A DNA stretch of 64,000 nucleotides from Paenibacillus_S sp043945595 (lineage in GTDB: Bacteria; Bacillota; Bacilli; Paenibacillales; NBRC-103111), in NCBI RefSeq assembly GCF_043945595.1, contig NZ_JBIFNP010000001.1, positions 5,146,001 to 5,210,000 of the forward strand, given 5' to 3'. Below are positions 1 to 9,567 of the stretch, one piece after another. Within the stretch, counting starts at the first letter, position 1, and every line of letters begins with the position of its first letter. The translations under genes and the position numbers were made by a program. The notes under the pieces were generated by a model. That model had not been told where the DNA came from. It searched no databases and saw only the letters and a list, made by a program, of their open reading frames with translations.

Positions 1-311
1 TCCCATGCCCGCTTAATATCCGTATCCGGCTTGACCTCTACGTTGATGATCGAGACGTTGGCCATGGAGGTGGAGGTGAGCTTCGATATGTCGCTCATTT
101 CCTTGATCTTCTCCTCCAACGGCTGCGTAACGAACTGCTCCACCTTCTCGGGCGACGCCCCGGGATACACCGTCTTGACCATCGCGACCGTCAGATCGAT
201 CTCCGGGTTCTCGCGCTGCTTTAGAGTAAAAATATTTACGATCCCCATAATAATAGCCATCAAAAAAAACAGCAGCGTCACCTTCCGGTATTGAATCAGC
301 TTCGCAATCAT
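1..311 (-). CDS. RND-family efflux permease, N-terminal part (runs off the window)
   Basis: Only the first ~103 residues are present; the rest lies left of base 1. The start has a cytoplasmic segment (MIAKLIQYRK), one hydrophobic helix at about residues 12-29, then the periplasmic-domain start with ENPEIDL and TVYPGASPEKVE. That order is the hallmark of the AcrB/HAE1 resistance-nodulation-division family, in which this helix is TM1. Members export drugs or lipophilic compounds by proton antiport. The ATG at 311 overlaps the TGA of the upstream TetR gene by four bases (ATGA), so the two are translationally coupled in one leftward operon. Substrate cannot be told from this fragment. Confidence 0.88.
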   Translation of the reverse strand, partial: MIAKLIQYRKVTLLFFLMAIIMGIVNIFTLKQRENPEIDLTVAMVKTVYPGASPEKVEQFVTQPLEEKIKEMSDISKLTSTSMANVSIINVEVKPDTDIKRAW

Positions 312-904
312 CTGCCGTTCACTCCCGGTAAGCCCGCCTTGCAATCCGGCGTCATGCCAACGATCGTCTGGGCAACCTTATCGATATGCTCAGCCCCGCA
401 GCCCCTTACGACAAACCATTGATAGGCGACAAGCTCCACCATACCGATTTTCGAATAGGCCATAATCTCAAGCTGCTCCTCCGAGCAGCCGTTCGCTTCC
501 TCGGAATCCTTCAAGCAGTCCTTGATGATGTGCATCATCTCATCGTAAAATGCTTCCGAAATATCTTTAAGCTCCCGGCACGCCATGCCATTGCGGTAAA
601 TAATGCGAAGAATCGTAATGTTATGATAGTACACGGTCAGGCAGCTGTGGATCATCTGGTAATAAACCGCATCGTCGTCATCCTGTCCGATCGATTCCCG
701 TTTCAAAGCGCCCGATATTTCATCCAGGCACGACTTGACGATGCTTCGGAACAAGTCCTCTTTGCTCTGAAAATATAAATAAAACGTCCCCTGAGCTACC
801 CCCGCTTCCCGAACAATATCCGACACCTTGGTCTGATGATAGCCCTGCTCCTCGAACAGCTTGAGCGCCGCTTCAACGATCCCGTCTCTCTTGTCTTCTC
901 CCAA
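308..904 (-). CDS. TetR/AcrR-family transcriptional repressor
   Basis: The N-terminal ~50 residues form a typical TetR helix-turn-helix (GIVEAALKLFEEQGY, then VSDIVREAGVAQGTFYLYF), followed by a helical ligand-binding domain; about 198 residues. A longer reading from TTG at 928 exists. I prefer TTG at 904 because an AGGGGGT ribosome binding site lies just upstream of it and none precedes 928. The gene is co-transcribed with the RND pump (4-base overlap) and a perfect palindrome sits just upstream (935-954). This implies an autoregulated drug-responsive operon; the inducer is unknown. Confidence 0.9.
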   Translation of the reverse strand: MGEDKRDGIVEAALKLFEEQGYHQTKVSDIVREAGVAQGTFYLYFQSKEDLFRSIVKSCLDEISGALKRESIGQDDDDAVYYQMIHSCLTVYYHNITILRIIYRNGMACRELKDISEAFYDEMMHIIKDCLKDSEEANGCSEEQLEIMAYSKIGMVELVAYQWFVVRGCGAEHIDKVAQTIVGMTPDCKAGLPGVNGR

Positions 905-934
905 GTCGGTACCCCCTATATTCGCCAAAAATTC

Positions 935-954
935 ATGACTGACTCGTCAGTCAT
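935..954. promoter_or_regulatory. Palindromic operator for the TetR repressor
   Basis: ATGACTGACTCGTCAGTCAT has two perfect 9-bp arms around a 2-bp centre. It lies between the -10 element (960-965) and the TetR start at 904. A repressor bound there would block both the regulator and the pump. Assignment to this TetR protein is inferred from position. Confidence 0.75.
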
Positions 955-959
955 TTTTG

Positions 960-988
960 ATTTTAACAGCTTTATCCAGTCTCTGCAA
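960..988 (-). promoter_or_regulatory. Putative sigma-A promoter of the tetR-RND operon
   Basis: Leftward TTGCAG (983-988) and TAAAAT (960-965) separated by 17 bp. The predicted transcription start falls inside the palindromic operator. Confidence 0.55.
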
Positions 989-1164
989 GATGGAATGGAA
1001 AAGAATCAGAGCTCCCTTCCTATCCATAAATGCCGACTGCGGTTCGACCGGCCGTCTCGCCAGCACCGCAGCATGCACCTAGGATTCGCTCGCTCGTGCT
1101 AAGCTTCACGCCGCGCTAAAAGCATTCCCTCCCGTGATCCCCGAAAGCACACCTTCTTAACACC

Positions 1165-1204
1165 AAATAAAAACAGCCCGCCTCGCATAATGCGAAGACG
1201 GGCC
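1165..1204 (-). terminator. Rho-independent terminator of mdh
   Basis: On the minus strand, a GC-rich stem (GCCCGTCTTCGCA paired imperfectly with TGCGAGGCGGGC) with a short loop is followed by TTTTTATT, about 25 bases after the mdh stop codon. Confidence 0.85.
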
Positions 1205-1228
1205 GTCTACTGGAAGATGGCTCTGCTG

Positions 1229-2170
1229 TTACAGAGTCACCACTTTAATTACGTTGCGGACGGAATCGGCGGACTTGTCCAAGGCAGCCTTTTCTTCAGG
1301 AAGCAGCTCCAGCTCGAAGATTTTCTCGATGCCTTCGCCTCCGAGCAGGGTTGGCACACCCATGAACAGGTTGTCATAGCCGTACTCGCCTTCAAGCAGT
1401 GCGATGGCAGGAATGATACGCTTCTTATCCTTGATGATTGCTTCCGTCATTTGAACCAGGGAGGCTGCAGGCGCATAGTATGCGCTGCCGTTACCGAGCA
1501 GGTTTACGATCTCGCCGCCGCCCGTGCGGGTACGCTGTACGATCGCTTCGATGCGTTCGGCCGGAATCAGCTTCTCGATAGGAATACCGCCTACGTTGGA
1601 GTAGCGAACCAGCGGAACCATGTCGTCGCCATGACCGCCCAGCACAAAGCCGCGCACGTCTTCAACCGACACGTTCAGCTCCTGAGCGATAAAGGTGCAG
1701 TAACGAGCCGTATCCAATACGCCGGATTGACCGATGACGCGGTTTTTCGGGAAGCCCAATGTTTCGTAGGCTGCGTAAGTCATCGCATCTACCGGATTGC
1801 TCAGGATGATGACGATGGAATCCGGGCAATATTTTTTTACGTTCTCGCAAACGGATTTTACGATGCCTGCATTGGTATTAACAAGGTCGTCACGGCTCAT
1901 GCCGGGTTTACGAGCGATACCTGCAGTGATGATCACGATATCGGAGCCAGCCGCGTCCTCGTAGTTCGCCGTACCTACGATGTTGCTGTCGAAGCCTTGA
2001 ACAGGGGACGCTTCCATCATGTCCAATGCTTTCCCCTTTGTAGGGTTTTCCAAAGGCGCGATATCTAGAAGCACAACGTCGCCCAATTCTTTTTGCGCCA
2101 GCATCAGCGCAGTAGTAGCGCCTGTGAAGCCGGCGCCAACAACGGTAATCTTTTTACGTTTGATTCCCAT
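1229..2170 (-). CDS. mdh: Malate dehydrogenase
   Basis: A 313-residue NAD-dependent malate dehydrogenase of the LDH-like bacterial type, converting malate to oxaloacetate in the TCA cycle. Visible features are the Rossmann glycine motif GAGFTG near residue 12, the substrate loop RKPGMSRDDL, NPVDAMTY, and the catalytic histidine in LGGHGDDMVP. The ATG at 2170 is chosen because AGGAGGC lies just upstream; the frame stays open further upstream but that extension is not conserved-looking. It is the last gene of the leftward citZ-icd-mdh set known from Bacillus, but here an unusual 526-bp spacer separates it from icd. It ends at a strong terminator. Confidence 0.96.
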   Translation of the reverse strand: MGIKRKKITVVGAGFTGATTALMLAQKELGDVVLLDIAPLENPTKGKALDMMEASPVQGFDSNIVGTANYEDAAGSDIVIITAGIARKPGMSRDDLVNTNAGIVKSVCENVKKYCPDSIVIILSNPVDAMTYAAYETLGFPKNRVIGQSGVLDTARYCTFIAQELNVSVEDVRGFVLGGHGDDMVPLVRYSNVGGIPIEKLIPAERIEAIVQRTRTGGGEIVNLLGNGSAYYAPAASLVQMTEAIIKDKKRIIPAIALLEGEYGYDNLFMGVPTLLGGEGIEKIFELELLPEEKAALDKSADSVRNVIKVVTL

Positions 2171-2390
2171 GAGAATTGCCTCCTGAAAGATAGATTGTAG
2201 GTTTGCGTTGTTGCCAACCGTACTAGACCGACCGTAAGAGTATGCACGCCTACGCCCTAATTCACACTTATCATGCGCAAAAAACAATTGCTCTTTCCCT
2301 CATCCGAGTTAGAAAAGAGCAGTGGCCTATATCGTGCTCAGAGCCCCTCTTTGAAACAAATACCGCAAAAGATACGCTGAATATAAAAGT

Positions 2391-2600
2391 TTGTCGGAGG
2401 CACGCTTAGCCACAGCTCAAGCCTCCTCCGACAAACACGTTCATTTCCTATCGCCGAACCGAAGCCCGGCTCCACTCTTCATCTCTAGCGTCGAATCAGG
2501 CCAGACTCCGCTCTCCATGTAAGCGTATCGGAGGCCGCTTGGCGTTAGCTTAAGCTCCTCCGACATCCGTGCTCACTCCTCTTACGTCGAACCAAGTCCG
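2391..2600. repeat. Two diverged ~75-bp direct repeats, each able to form a stem-loop, between icd and mdh
   Basis: Copy 1 (about 2391-2470) and copy 2 (about 2526-2600) align over their whole length. Each starts with TCGGAGG, has a central GCTTAGC/GCTTGGC-like block and CTCCTCCGACA, and ends near TCGAACCAAG/CCGAACCGAAG. In copy 1 the ends form a perfect 11-bp inverted repeat (2390-2400 with 2425-2435). Neither copy is followed by a T-run, so they are not simple terminators. Function unknown; they could be RNA structures in the icd-mdh transcript or a dispersed repeat family. Confidence 0.6.
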
Positions 2601-2632
2601 CCTCCCCCTCTGTCTCGACAAACTTTCGTCGT

Positions 2633-2672
2633 CCAGGGGCCGTAACCCCTGGGGCCTCCTTGGTAAAGGAGG
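2633..2672. other. Two adjacent perfect hairpins downstream of icd
   Basis: CCAGGGG (2633-2639) pairs with CCCCTGG (2646-2652), and CCTCCTT (2655-2661) pairs with AAGGAGG (2666-2672). They start about 25 bases past the icd stop codon. There is no U-tract on the minus strand, so mRNA stabilisation or processing is more likely than classic termination. Confidence 0.5.
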
Positions 2673-2696
2673 ATTTAGGAGGATCGCACTGGATTA

Positions 2697-3994
2697 TTAC
2701 ATATTAGCGATGATTTGGTTAGCGAACTCGGAGCATTTCACTTCTTTAGCGCCTTCCATCAAGCGTGCGAAGTCATAAGTAACCGTTTTGTTGTTGATCG
2801 ATGTTTCCATACCTTTGTAGATCAGCTCAGCCGCTTCCAGCCAGCCCAGGTGCTCAAGCATCATAACGCCGGACAAAATAACGGAACCAGGGTTAACTAC
2901 ATCCAAACCAGCGTATTTCGGAGCTGTACCATGAGTAGCTTCGAAGATCGCGTGGCCGGTTACATAGTTGATGTTGGCGCCAGGTGCGATACCGATACCG
3001 CCTACTTGTGCAGCTAAAGCGTCGGACAAGTAGTCGCCGTTCAAGTTCAATGTTGCGATAACGTCGAAATCCGTAGGACGAGTCAATACTTGCTGCAAAG
3101 CGATGTCGGCGATAGCATCTTTAACGATGACTTTACCGGCAGCTTCCGCTTCTTTTTGAGCTTGGTTAGCAGCGTCCGTACCTTGCTCGGCTTTGATTTT
3201 GTCGTATTGTGCCCAAGTGAAAGTTTTGTCGCCGAACTCTTGCTCAGCCAGCTCGTAACCCCAGTTTTTGAAGGCACCCTCAGTAAATTTCATGATGTTA
3301 CCTTTATGTACCAAGGTAACGCTTTTGCGTCCGTGTGCGATAGCGTACTCGATAGCGGAACGGATCAAGCGTTTGGAACCTTCGGAGGATACAGGCTTAA
3401 TACCGATACCGGAAGTTTCAGGGAAACGGATTTTCTTAACGCCCATCTCGTTTTGCAAGAACTCCAGCACTTTTTTCACTTCAGCGGAACCGGCTTCCCA
3501 CTCGATACCTGCATAGATATCTTCTGTATTTTCACGGAAAATAACCATGTCTACCAGCTCAGGACGTTTTACAGGAGACGGAACGCCGTTGAAGTAACGA
3601 ACAGGACGGGAGCAAACATACAGATCCAGCTCTTGACGAAGTGCCACGTTCAGGGAACGGATGCCGCCGCCGACAGGCGTTGTCAAAGCTGCCCTTTAAT
3701 CGCTACGATATATTCGCGGATAGCTGTCAAAGTGTCAGCAGGCAGCCAGTTATTGAATTTATTGAAAGCTTTCTCGCCGGCGAATACTTCGTACCATGCG
3801 ATTTTTTTCTCGCCTTTATATGCTTTCTCAACAGCTGCGTCCAATACGCGTTTCGAAGCTGCCCAGATATCAGGACCTGTTCCGTCACCTTCGATGAAAG
3901 GGATGATCGGGTTGTTAGGAACGTTCAATTTACCGTCAACGATAGTAATTTTTTCGCCCTCTGTTGGAGCTGAATAGTTTTCGAATTGTGCCAT
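2697..3994 (-). pseudogene. icd: NADP-dependent isocitrate dehydrogenase, frame broken near 3690 (probable sequence error)
   Basis: The protein oxidatively decarboxylates isocitrate to 2-oxoglutarate in the TCA cycle. The N-terminal part (ATG at 3994, AGGAGG upstream) reads PIIPFIEGDGTGPDIW and ends at REYIVAIKG; a TGA at 3683-3685 then closes this frame. The next frame continues at once with TTPVGGGIRSLNVALRQ through ETSGIGIKPVSSEGSKRLI and GTAPKYAGLDVVNPGSV to the stop at 2697. The two parts join as one Icd of normal length if two bases are removed or one added. The enzyme is central to metabolism and its neighbours are intact, so an assembly error is more likely than a true loss. Confidence 0.9.
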
Positions 3995-4144
3995 GATCTT
4001 TAACTGCCTCCTTAAAATGGGTAATAAAACAAGTATACACACAAAATTGAACGGGAGCTGCAGCGCTTGTCCCGACATCCATTATCGCAGGAACAAGCCG
4101 CTGTAACAACCCGTTGGCCGTAAAAGCTTTTTTATCGAAATCGA

Positions 4145-5260
4145 TTAACGATTTTCAATCGGAATATATTTTTGGTTAGAAAGGCCGGTATACTCCGCAC
4201 GAGGACGGATCAGGCGGTTGTTTTCATACTGCTCAAGAATGTGAGCGGTCCAACCGGAAGTACGGCTGATTGCAAAAATCGGCGTAAACAAGTCGCGCGG
4301 AATCTCCAGGGACGTGTACACGGAAGCGGAATAGAAGTCTACATTCGGCTTCAAGCCTTTTTGTCCGGTCACGAGCTCTTCGATTTTGATGGACATGTTG
4401 TACCAGTTCATGTTGCCGGTAATTTTGCCCAGCTCATGAGACATTTTTTGCAGGTGCTTCGCGCGCGGATCGCCGTTTTTGTAAACGCGGTGGCCGAAGC
4501 CCATAATTTTTTCTTTGTTTTCGAGCTTGCCGTTGATGTAGCTCTCTGCGTTCTCGAAGGAACCGATCTCTTCAAGCATAGCCATAACCGCTTCGTTCGC
4601 ACCGCCGTGAAGAGGACCCTTCAAAGCGCCGATCGCGGAAGTTACGCCGGAATAAATATCGGACAAGGTAGCCACAGTAACGCGGGCTGCAAAAGTGGAA
4701 GCGTTCAGCTCATGGTCCGCATGCAGCACCAAAGCTTTATCCAAAGCTTCGATGGCGACTTTATCCGGCTCTTTGCCTGTCAGCATGAACAGGAAGTTTT
4801 GTGCCACGGAAGTCGCGTCGCTTTTTGGAGCGATCGGCTCTTTGCCTTCGCGAATGCGGGCAAATGCGGCGATAATTGTAGGAAGCTGCGCTTGAAGCTT
4901 GATCGCTTTACGCAGGTTGGCTTCCGGCGTCATGTCGTTAGCTTCTTGGTCGTACAAGGCCAGACTGGACACGGCGGAGCGAAGCGCTGCCATCGAGTTT
5001 GTATCTTTAGGATACAATTTGATTTGATCGATCACCTGGGAAGGGATCGGCGCATATTGATTCAAATCTGCAATAAGTTGAGCCAGTTCGGAACGAGTTG
5101 GCAATTTGCCGTACCAAAGCAAATAAGCGACTTCTTCAAATGTCGCATTTTCAGCCAAATCATCGATGTTAATCCCGCGATAAGTAAGTACTCCGTCGAT
5201 AATCGAGCTGATCGAGGACGTTGTAGCAACAATACCTTCTAAACCTTTAGTAGCTGTCAA
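4145..5260 (-). CDS. citZ: Citrate synthase
   Basis: A 371-residue type II-like Gram-positive citrate synthase, condensing oxaloacetate and acetyl-CoA. Family motifs are HADHELNASTFAARV, IGALKGPLHGGANEAV (active-site His), MGFGHRVYKNGDPRA (second active-site His) and RPRAEYTG near the C terminus. The start is TTG at 5260, preceded by AAAGGAGA at normal distance. It is the first gene of the leftward citZ-icd-mdh block; icd starts 150 bp downstream. I saw no convincing -35/-10 pair or CcpA site in the 500 bp upstream. Confidence 0.96.
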   Translation of the reverse strand: MTATKGLEGIVATTSSISSIIDGVLTYRGINIDDLAENATFEEVAYLLWYGKLPTRSELAQLIADLNQYAPIPSQVIDQIKLYPKDTNSMAALRSAVSSLALYDQEANDMTPEANLRKAIKLQAQLPTIIAAFARIREGKEPIAPKSDATSVAQNFLFMLTGKEPDKVAIEALDKALVLHADHELNASTFAARVTVATLSDIYSGVTSAIGALKGPLHGGANEAVMAMLEEIGSFENAESYINGKLENKEKIMGFGHRVYKNGDPRAKHLQKMSHELGKITGNMNWYNMSIKIEELVTGQKGLKPNVDFYSASVYTSLEIPRDLFTPIFAISRTSGWTAHILEQYENNRLIRPRAEYTGLSNQKYIPIENR

Positions 5261-5761
5261 AACAATCTCTCCTTTGCTTTCAAGTAAGTCCTATCCATAA
5301 CTATATCATACAACGTGGATCCCAAGAAAATCCCGGTCCAAGCACGGCATGCAAAAGTAAAACAACAGCATACTTCAGCCAGAGAAATACCGAATTCCCA
5401 TTACCGAGCCAACACTCGTCATTGTCGGCGAAAAACGCTTCTTTTCAGAACGAATCAAGACAATAAAAAATTATTATTCAACCCATGCGTTCGCCTCTAG
5501 TTCTACTATAAATGATTTAACAACTAAAGTGAACTAATTAAGACATAAAACTTCATTATCAGTACAATAAACATCTGCTATATGCGCCCGTCCCCATAAT
5601 GAAACACAACGACGCACAATGGCTCGAAAAGTGGCGGCAATAAAGATTGTTTGTTATGTATTGTAAAATTATTCTTGAAAGTTTTGCGTCCCTTTCAATC
5701 GGTGGTAAAATATAATGAATGTACCAACCGGCCAAATTATTGAAGCAACTGGAGGAATAAC
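5261..5761. other. Divergent intergenic region citZ / ppx
   Basis: 500 bp between divergent genes. It must carry the citZ control region (left) and holds a plausible rightward promoter for ppx at 5684-5711. The middle is AT-rich with no coding signal. Confidence 0.6.
5684..5711 (+). promoter_or_regulatory. Putative promoter of ppx
   Basis: TTGCGT (5684-5689) and TAAAAT (5706-5711) with a 16-bp spacer, 50 bp before the ppx start codon. Confidence 0.4.
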
Positions 5762-7328
5762 ATGCCTACCAACCGCAGAATCGGCATCATTGATATCGGA
5801 TCCAACTCCATTCGACTCGTAATCTACGAGTTTCTCCCGACGCAGGCTTACCGCGTGATCGGGGAATTCAAGCAATCCGCCCGGTTAAGCCAGCTTATCG
5901 GCGAAGATAACGAGCTTCCGGCGAATGCCATCCTTTCCCTTATAGATACCATGAAGCATTTCAAGCAAATCTGCGATGCTTATAGCGTCACGGAACTTCG
6001 CGCCGCGGCAACAGCCGCTGTCCGCAATGCGTCCAATTCCGCGCAGATCATCGATTCGCTCCGGCGCGAGAGCGGTCTGGAGGTTGAACTGCTGTCCGGA
6101 GACGACGAGGCCCGGATCGGCTTTCTCGGCATGATCCATGCGCTCGACATTCCGGACGGCATGCTGGTGGACATCGGCGGCGGCAGCACTGAGGTGACCT
6201 TTTTCCGGGAACCGGCAGCTTGTCCGCAGCGTCTCCTTCCCGTTCGGAGCCGTCAATACGACGCGGAGATTTTCGTCCGACGGCAATTTTACGCCAGAGC
6301 AGATCCACGCCATCCGTGACATGGTGCTGCAGGCTGTCGACCAGGAGCCCTGGATTAAAGAGCATCCCGGCATTCCCTTGATCGGCTTGGGCGGAACCAT
6401 TCGCTCCTTAAGCAAAATCAGCCAAAAGAAAAAGAAATATTCGCATCCTGTGACCCATAATTATCCGATGTCGGCAGACGAGATGGAAGAGTTGGCATCC
6501 ACGCTTCCCGCCATGCCGGCGTCAAAGCGCAAGAAGGTGGATGGTTTGTCCAAGGACCGGTACGATATCATCGTTCCCGGCCTTATCATTCTGCACACGC
6601 TGTTCACCGCTGCAGGAGCAAGCCACTATGTCATCAGCGGCGCCGGGCTTCGCGACGGATTGTTTCACGAATCGTTCCTGTCAGAACCCGGCGAAAGCTC
6701 CTCCGGAGAAAGCCCGCTTGAACGCAGCGTATCCAATCTGCTCGGGCTTCATTCAACGGCGCCGCGCAAGCATCTGGAGCAGGTGGCCGCGCATGCCCTT
6801 CAGCTGTATGACAGCCTGCCGGGCACTTCCGGCCTCGACGCCAAAATTCGCAGACTGCTCCGCGCTGCCGCCCTGCTGTACCGGATCGGCGTCAGCCTGA
6901 ACTACTATCAATTCGCGAAGCATTCGTTCACGCTGATCGCCCAAGCGCGTCTGGACGGACTGACGCACAGGGAGACCTTGCTCGTAGCGGCCATCGCGTC
7001 CTTCAAGACGAGAAGCCGGGCTCATCTGACGTATGTTCAGTACAAGGATATTTTACTGGAGTCCGATGAGGAGCTTATCGTCCGTCTGGGCACGCTTCTT
7101 CAGCTGGCCATCGCGCTCGACAGCTCGGAAACCCAGTCGATTGCCTCGATGCAGGCCCGTGTCAACGAAGAGGGCGATGAGCTGCAGCTATCGCTGCAAG
7201 CAAAAAGCGACCCCGCGGTGGAATACCGCGAGATCGCCGGTCTGATCAAAGATTTCAAAAAAGTATGGAATTTGAAGCTTACTCTTCTTGAAAATGAAGT
7301 ACCGGGTGCTTTTTCTTCCAAGCATTGA
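5762..7328 (+). pseudogene. ppx: Exopolyphosphatase / Ppx-GppA phosphatase, frame broken near 6208 (probable sequence error)
   Basis: Ppx/GppA enzymes remove terminal phosphates from polyphosphate or convert pppGpp to ppGpp. The ATG at 5762 follows TGGAGG. The N-terminal actin-like ATPase fold shows GIIDIGSNSIRLVIYE and the phosphate-loop VDIGGGSTEV. Just after VTFFR the frame shifts: removing one G at 6206-6209 gives NRQLVRSVSFPFGAVN and then continuous sequence (IGLGGTIRSL, an HD-like C-terminal domain) to the stop at 7328. Length when repaired (~520 residues) is normal. Its 3' end overlaps the convergent ppk gene by 50 bp. Confidence 0.88.
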
Positions 7329-9387
7329 TCCGCATCGCCTCGAACTGGCTCCGCAGAGGCTTCCCTTCGCCCGGTACCCGTTCGTACATGCCGTTGGGCT
7401 GCAGCTCGCGCGCTTTGACATTATCGTGCAGGCTCAGCTCCAGAATACGGATCAGCGTCCGCTGCAGGTGCTTATCGAACACCGGACACATCAGCTCAAT
7501 ACGGCGGGTCAAATTTCTCGTCATCCAATCGGCGCTGGAGATATACACCTCCGGCTCTTCGCCGTTCTCGAAATACCAGATTCGCGAGTGCTCCAGAAAA
7601 CGGTCTACGATACTGAGCACCCGGATATTTTCGCTTAAGCCCGGTACGCCCGGACGCAGACAGCAGACGCCTCGGATGATCAAATCAATCTGGACGCCCG
7701 CCTTGGAAGCCTCGTACAGCTCGTCAACCACATCCTGATTGGACAGCGAGTTCATCTTGGCGATAATGTGCGCCCGTTTGCCTTCCAAAGCATGCCGGGT
7801 TTCACGGCGTATTTTCTCAAACAGCTTATCCTTCAAGTCCGTCGGCGCTACGCCGAACGCTTTCCAATTATGCGGCGCCGAGTAGCCGGTCACCTCATTA
7901 AACAAGGCGGAAGCATCCTCGCCGATGATCGGATGGGAAGTAAACAGCCCGATATCCGTATACAGCTTTGCCGTGTTGTCGTTATAGTTACCGGTACCGA
8001 CATGGACGTAGCGCCGGAGCCCGTCCTCCTCCTGACGAACGACAAGCGTAATCTTGGCATGCGTCTTCAAGCCCACGAGCCCATATACGACATGGCAGCC
8101 CGATTGCTCCAGCGTGCGGGCCCAGGCAATGTTGCGCTCCTCGTCAAACCTTGCCTTCAGCTCCACCACGACCGTGACCTGCTTGCCGGACTCCGCTGCT
8201 CGGGCCAGTGCCTGAATCAAAGGCGAATGGCCGCTCACGCGGTACAGCGTCATTTTGATCGCAAGCACCTGCGGGTCGTCCGCCGCTTCGTTAACAAAAT
8301 CGGTCATCGCATCGAACGATTCGTATGGATGATAGACGAGCACGTCCTGGTACCTGAGCACGGTGAACAGCTGTTCCGTGTCTTCCAGCTCCGCCGGATA
8401 AACCGGATCAATCGGCTCATAGCGCAGATGCTCGTAGCCCTTCAAGGCCCCTGACAGCTTCATCAGGTAAGTCAAATCCAGCGAACCGTCAATCTCCATC
8501 GTGTTATCCGTTGTCTCGAATTCATCCTGCAGCTGATTCAGCGCGTAAGGATGGATGCCTTTTTGCACCTCCAGACGGACGGGAACGCCCCAGCGGCGGC
8601 GCCTGAGCTCCTTCTCGATCTCTTCGAGCAGATCCTCGGCTCCCTCTTCATTCAAGGTCAGGTCCGCATTGCGCGTTAACCGGAAGGCATGGACCGAGAG
8701 CGGCGTATAACCCGAGAAGAGGGTATGAATATGCTGCTCGATCAAATCTTCCATCAGCACGAATTCATGCTTTTTGCTGTTCGTCCGGGCGGGAACCTCA
8801 ATGAAACGGGATAAATTCGAAGGCACCTGGACGATGGCAAAATAAGGCTCATCCTCGGGATCGTCACCTTCCTTCAGCAGCACCACGGCCAAATAAAGCG
8901 CCTGCGTGTGTACGAGAGGAAAGGGACGGCTCTGATCGACCGCCATCGGTGTTAAGACGGGAAAAATAATATCGTGAAAATAGGCGTCCATCGCTTTGCG
9001 CTGGGTACTATTCAAATCTTCATAATCCGTAAACAAAATGCCTTCCTTGGCCAGCTGGCGGCAGACGTCTCTGCACGTCTTGTACTGCTCCGTGACCATT
9101 TTGGCGGTTCTTCGCATAATGCGCTTAAACAAACCGGCCGGCGTGTAGCCGGTAAAATCTTTTTTCGTATAGCCTGCCTTCATCTGATCCTTAATGCCCG
9201 CCACGCGGACGCTCATAAACTCATCCAAATTGGACGAGACGATCGAAAGGAACTTCATTCTTTCCAGCAAAGGCGTTTCCGGATCCTGAGCCTCCTCCAA
9301 TACGCGCCAGTTGAACTCGATCCAGCTTAAATCCCGGTTTAAATAATTCGATGAGGCTTCTTTTTCTCTGTGCGTCATCTCTTTCAT
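7279..9387 (-). CDS. ppk: Polyphosphate kinase
   Basis: A PPK1 of about 702 residues that reversibly polymerises the gamma-phosphate of ATP into inorganic polyphosphate. It begins with the diagnostic YLNRDLSWIEFNWRVLEEA, has the LTPMAVDQSRPFP block, the two phospholipase-D-like catalytic regions (GLKTHAKITLV and RYVHVGTGNYN) and DWMTRNLTRRIELMCPV near the C terminus. I start it at ATG 9387, downstream of GGAGGT; a longer frame to 9426 lacks a ribosome binding site. It is convergent with ppx, and the last 50 bp of the two genes overlap on opposite strands. Confidence 0.95.
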   Translation of the reverse strand: MKEMTHREKEASSNYLNRDLSWIEFNWRVLEEAQDPETPLLERMKFLSIVSSNLDEFMSVRVAGIKDQMKAGYTKKDFTGYTPAGLFKRIMRRTAKMVTEQYKTCRDVCRQLAKEGILFTDYEDLNSTQRKAMDAYFHDIIFPVLTPMAVDQSRPFPLVHTQALYLAVVLLKEGDDPEDEPYFAIVQVPSNLSRFIEVPARTNSKKHEFVLMEDLIEQHIHTLFSGYTPLSVHAFRLTRNADLTLNEEGAEDLLEEIEKELRRRRWGVPVRLEVQKGIHPYALNQLQDEFETTDNTMEIDGSLDLTYLMKLSGALKGYEHLRYEPIDPVYPAELEDTEQLFTVLRYQDVLVYHPYESFDAMTDFVNEAADDPQVLAIKMTLYRVSGHSPLIQALARAAESGKQVTVVVELKARFDEERNIAWARTLEQSGCHVVYGLVGLKTHAKITLVVRQEEDGLRRYVHVGTGNYNDNTAKLYTDIGLFTSHPIIGEDASALFNEVTGYSAPHNWKAFGVAPTDLKDKLFEKIRRETRHALEGKRAHIIAKMNSLSNQDVVDELYEASKAGVQIDLIIRGVCCLRPGVPGLSENIRVLSIVDRFLEHSRIWYFENGEEPEVYISSADWMTRNLTRRIELMCPVFDKHLQRTLIRILELSLHDNVKARELQPNGMYERVPGEGKPLRSQFEAMRINAWKKKHPVLHFQEE

Positions 9388-9567
9388 ATTGTCATGCGAC
9401 CTCCATAGAGTTTCGGCTATCTCCATCTCTCACAGCCCGATTCCCTCATTCTACTAAGTTCATGGTAGTTCGACAATGTCATCAGAGAATGCGATTTATG
9501 TAAATTGTTTGTAAATGCCCAACGTTGGGTATATTCCCATCCAAATTATTTGACCGGGCTTGCAGCT

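Noticed and set aside
5400..5480. Possible CcpA (cre) site near citZ
   Set aside because: The best match has at least three mismatches in conserved positions.
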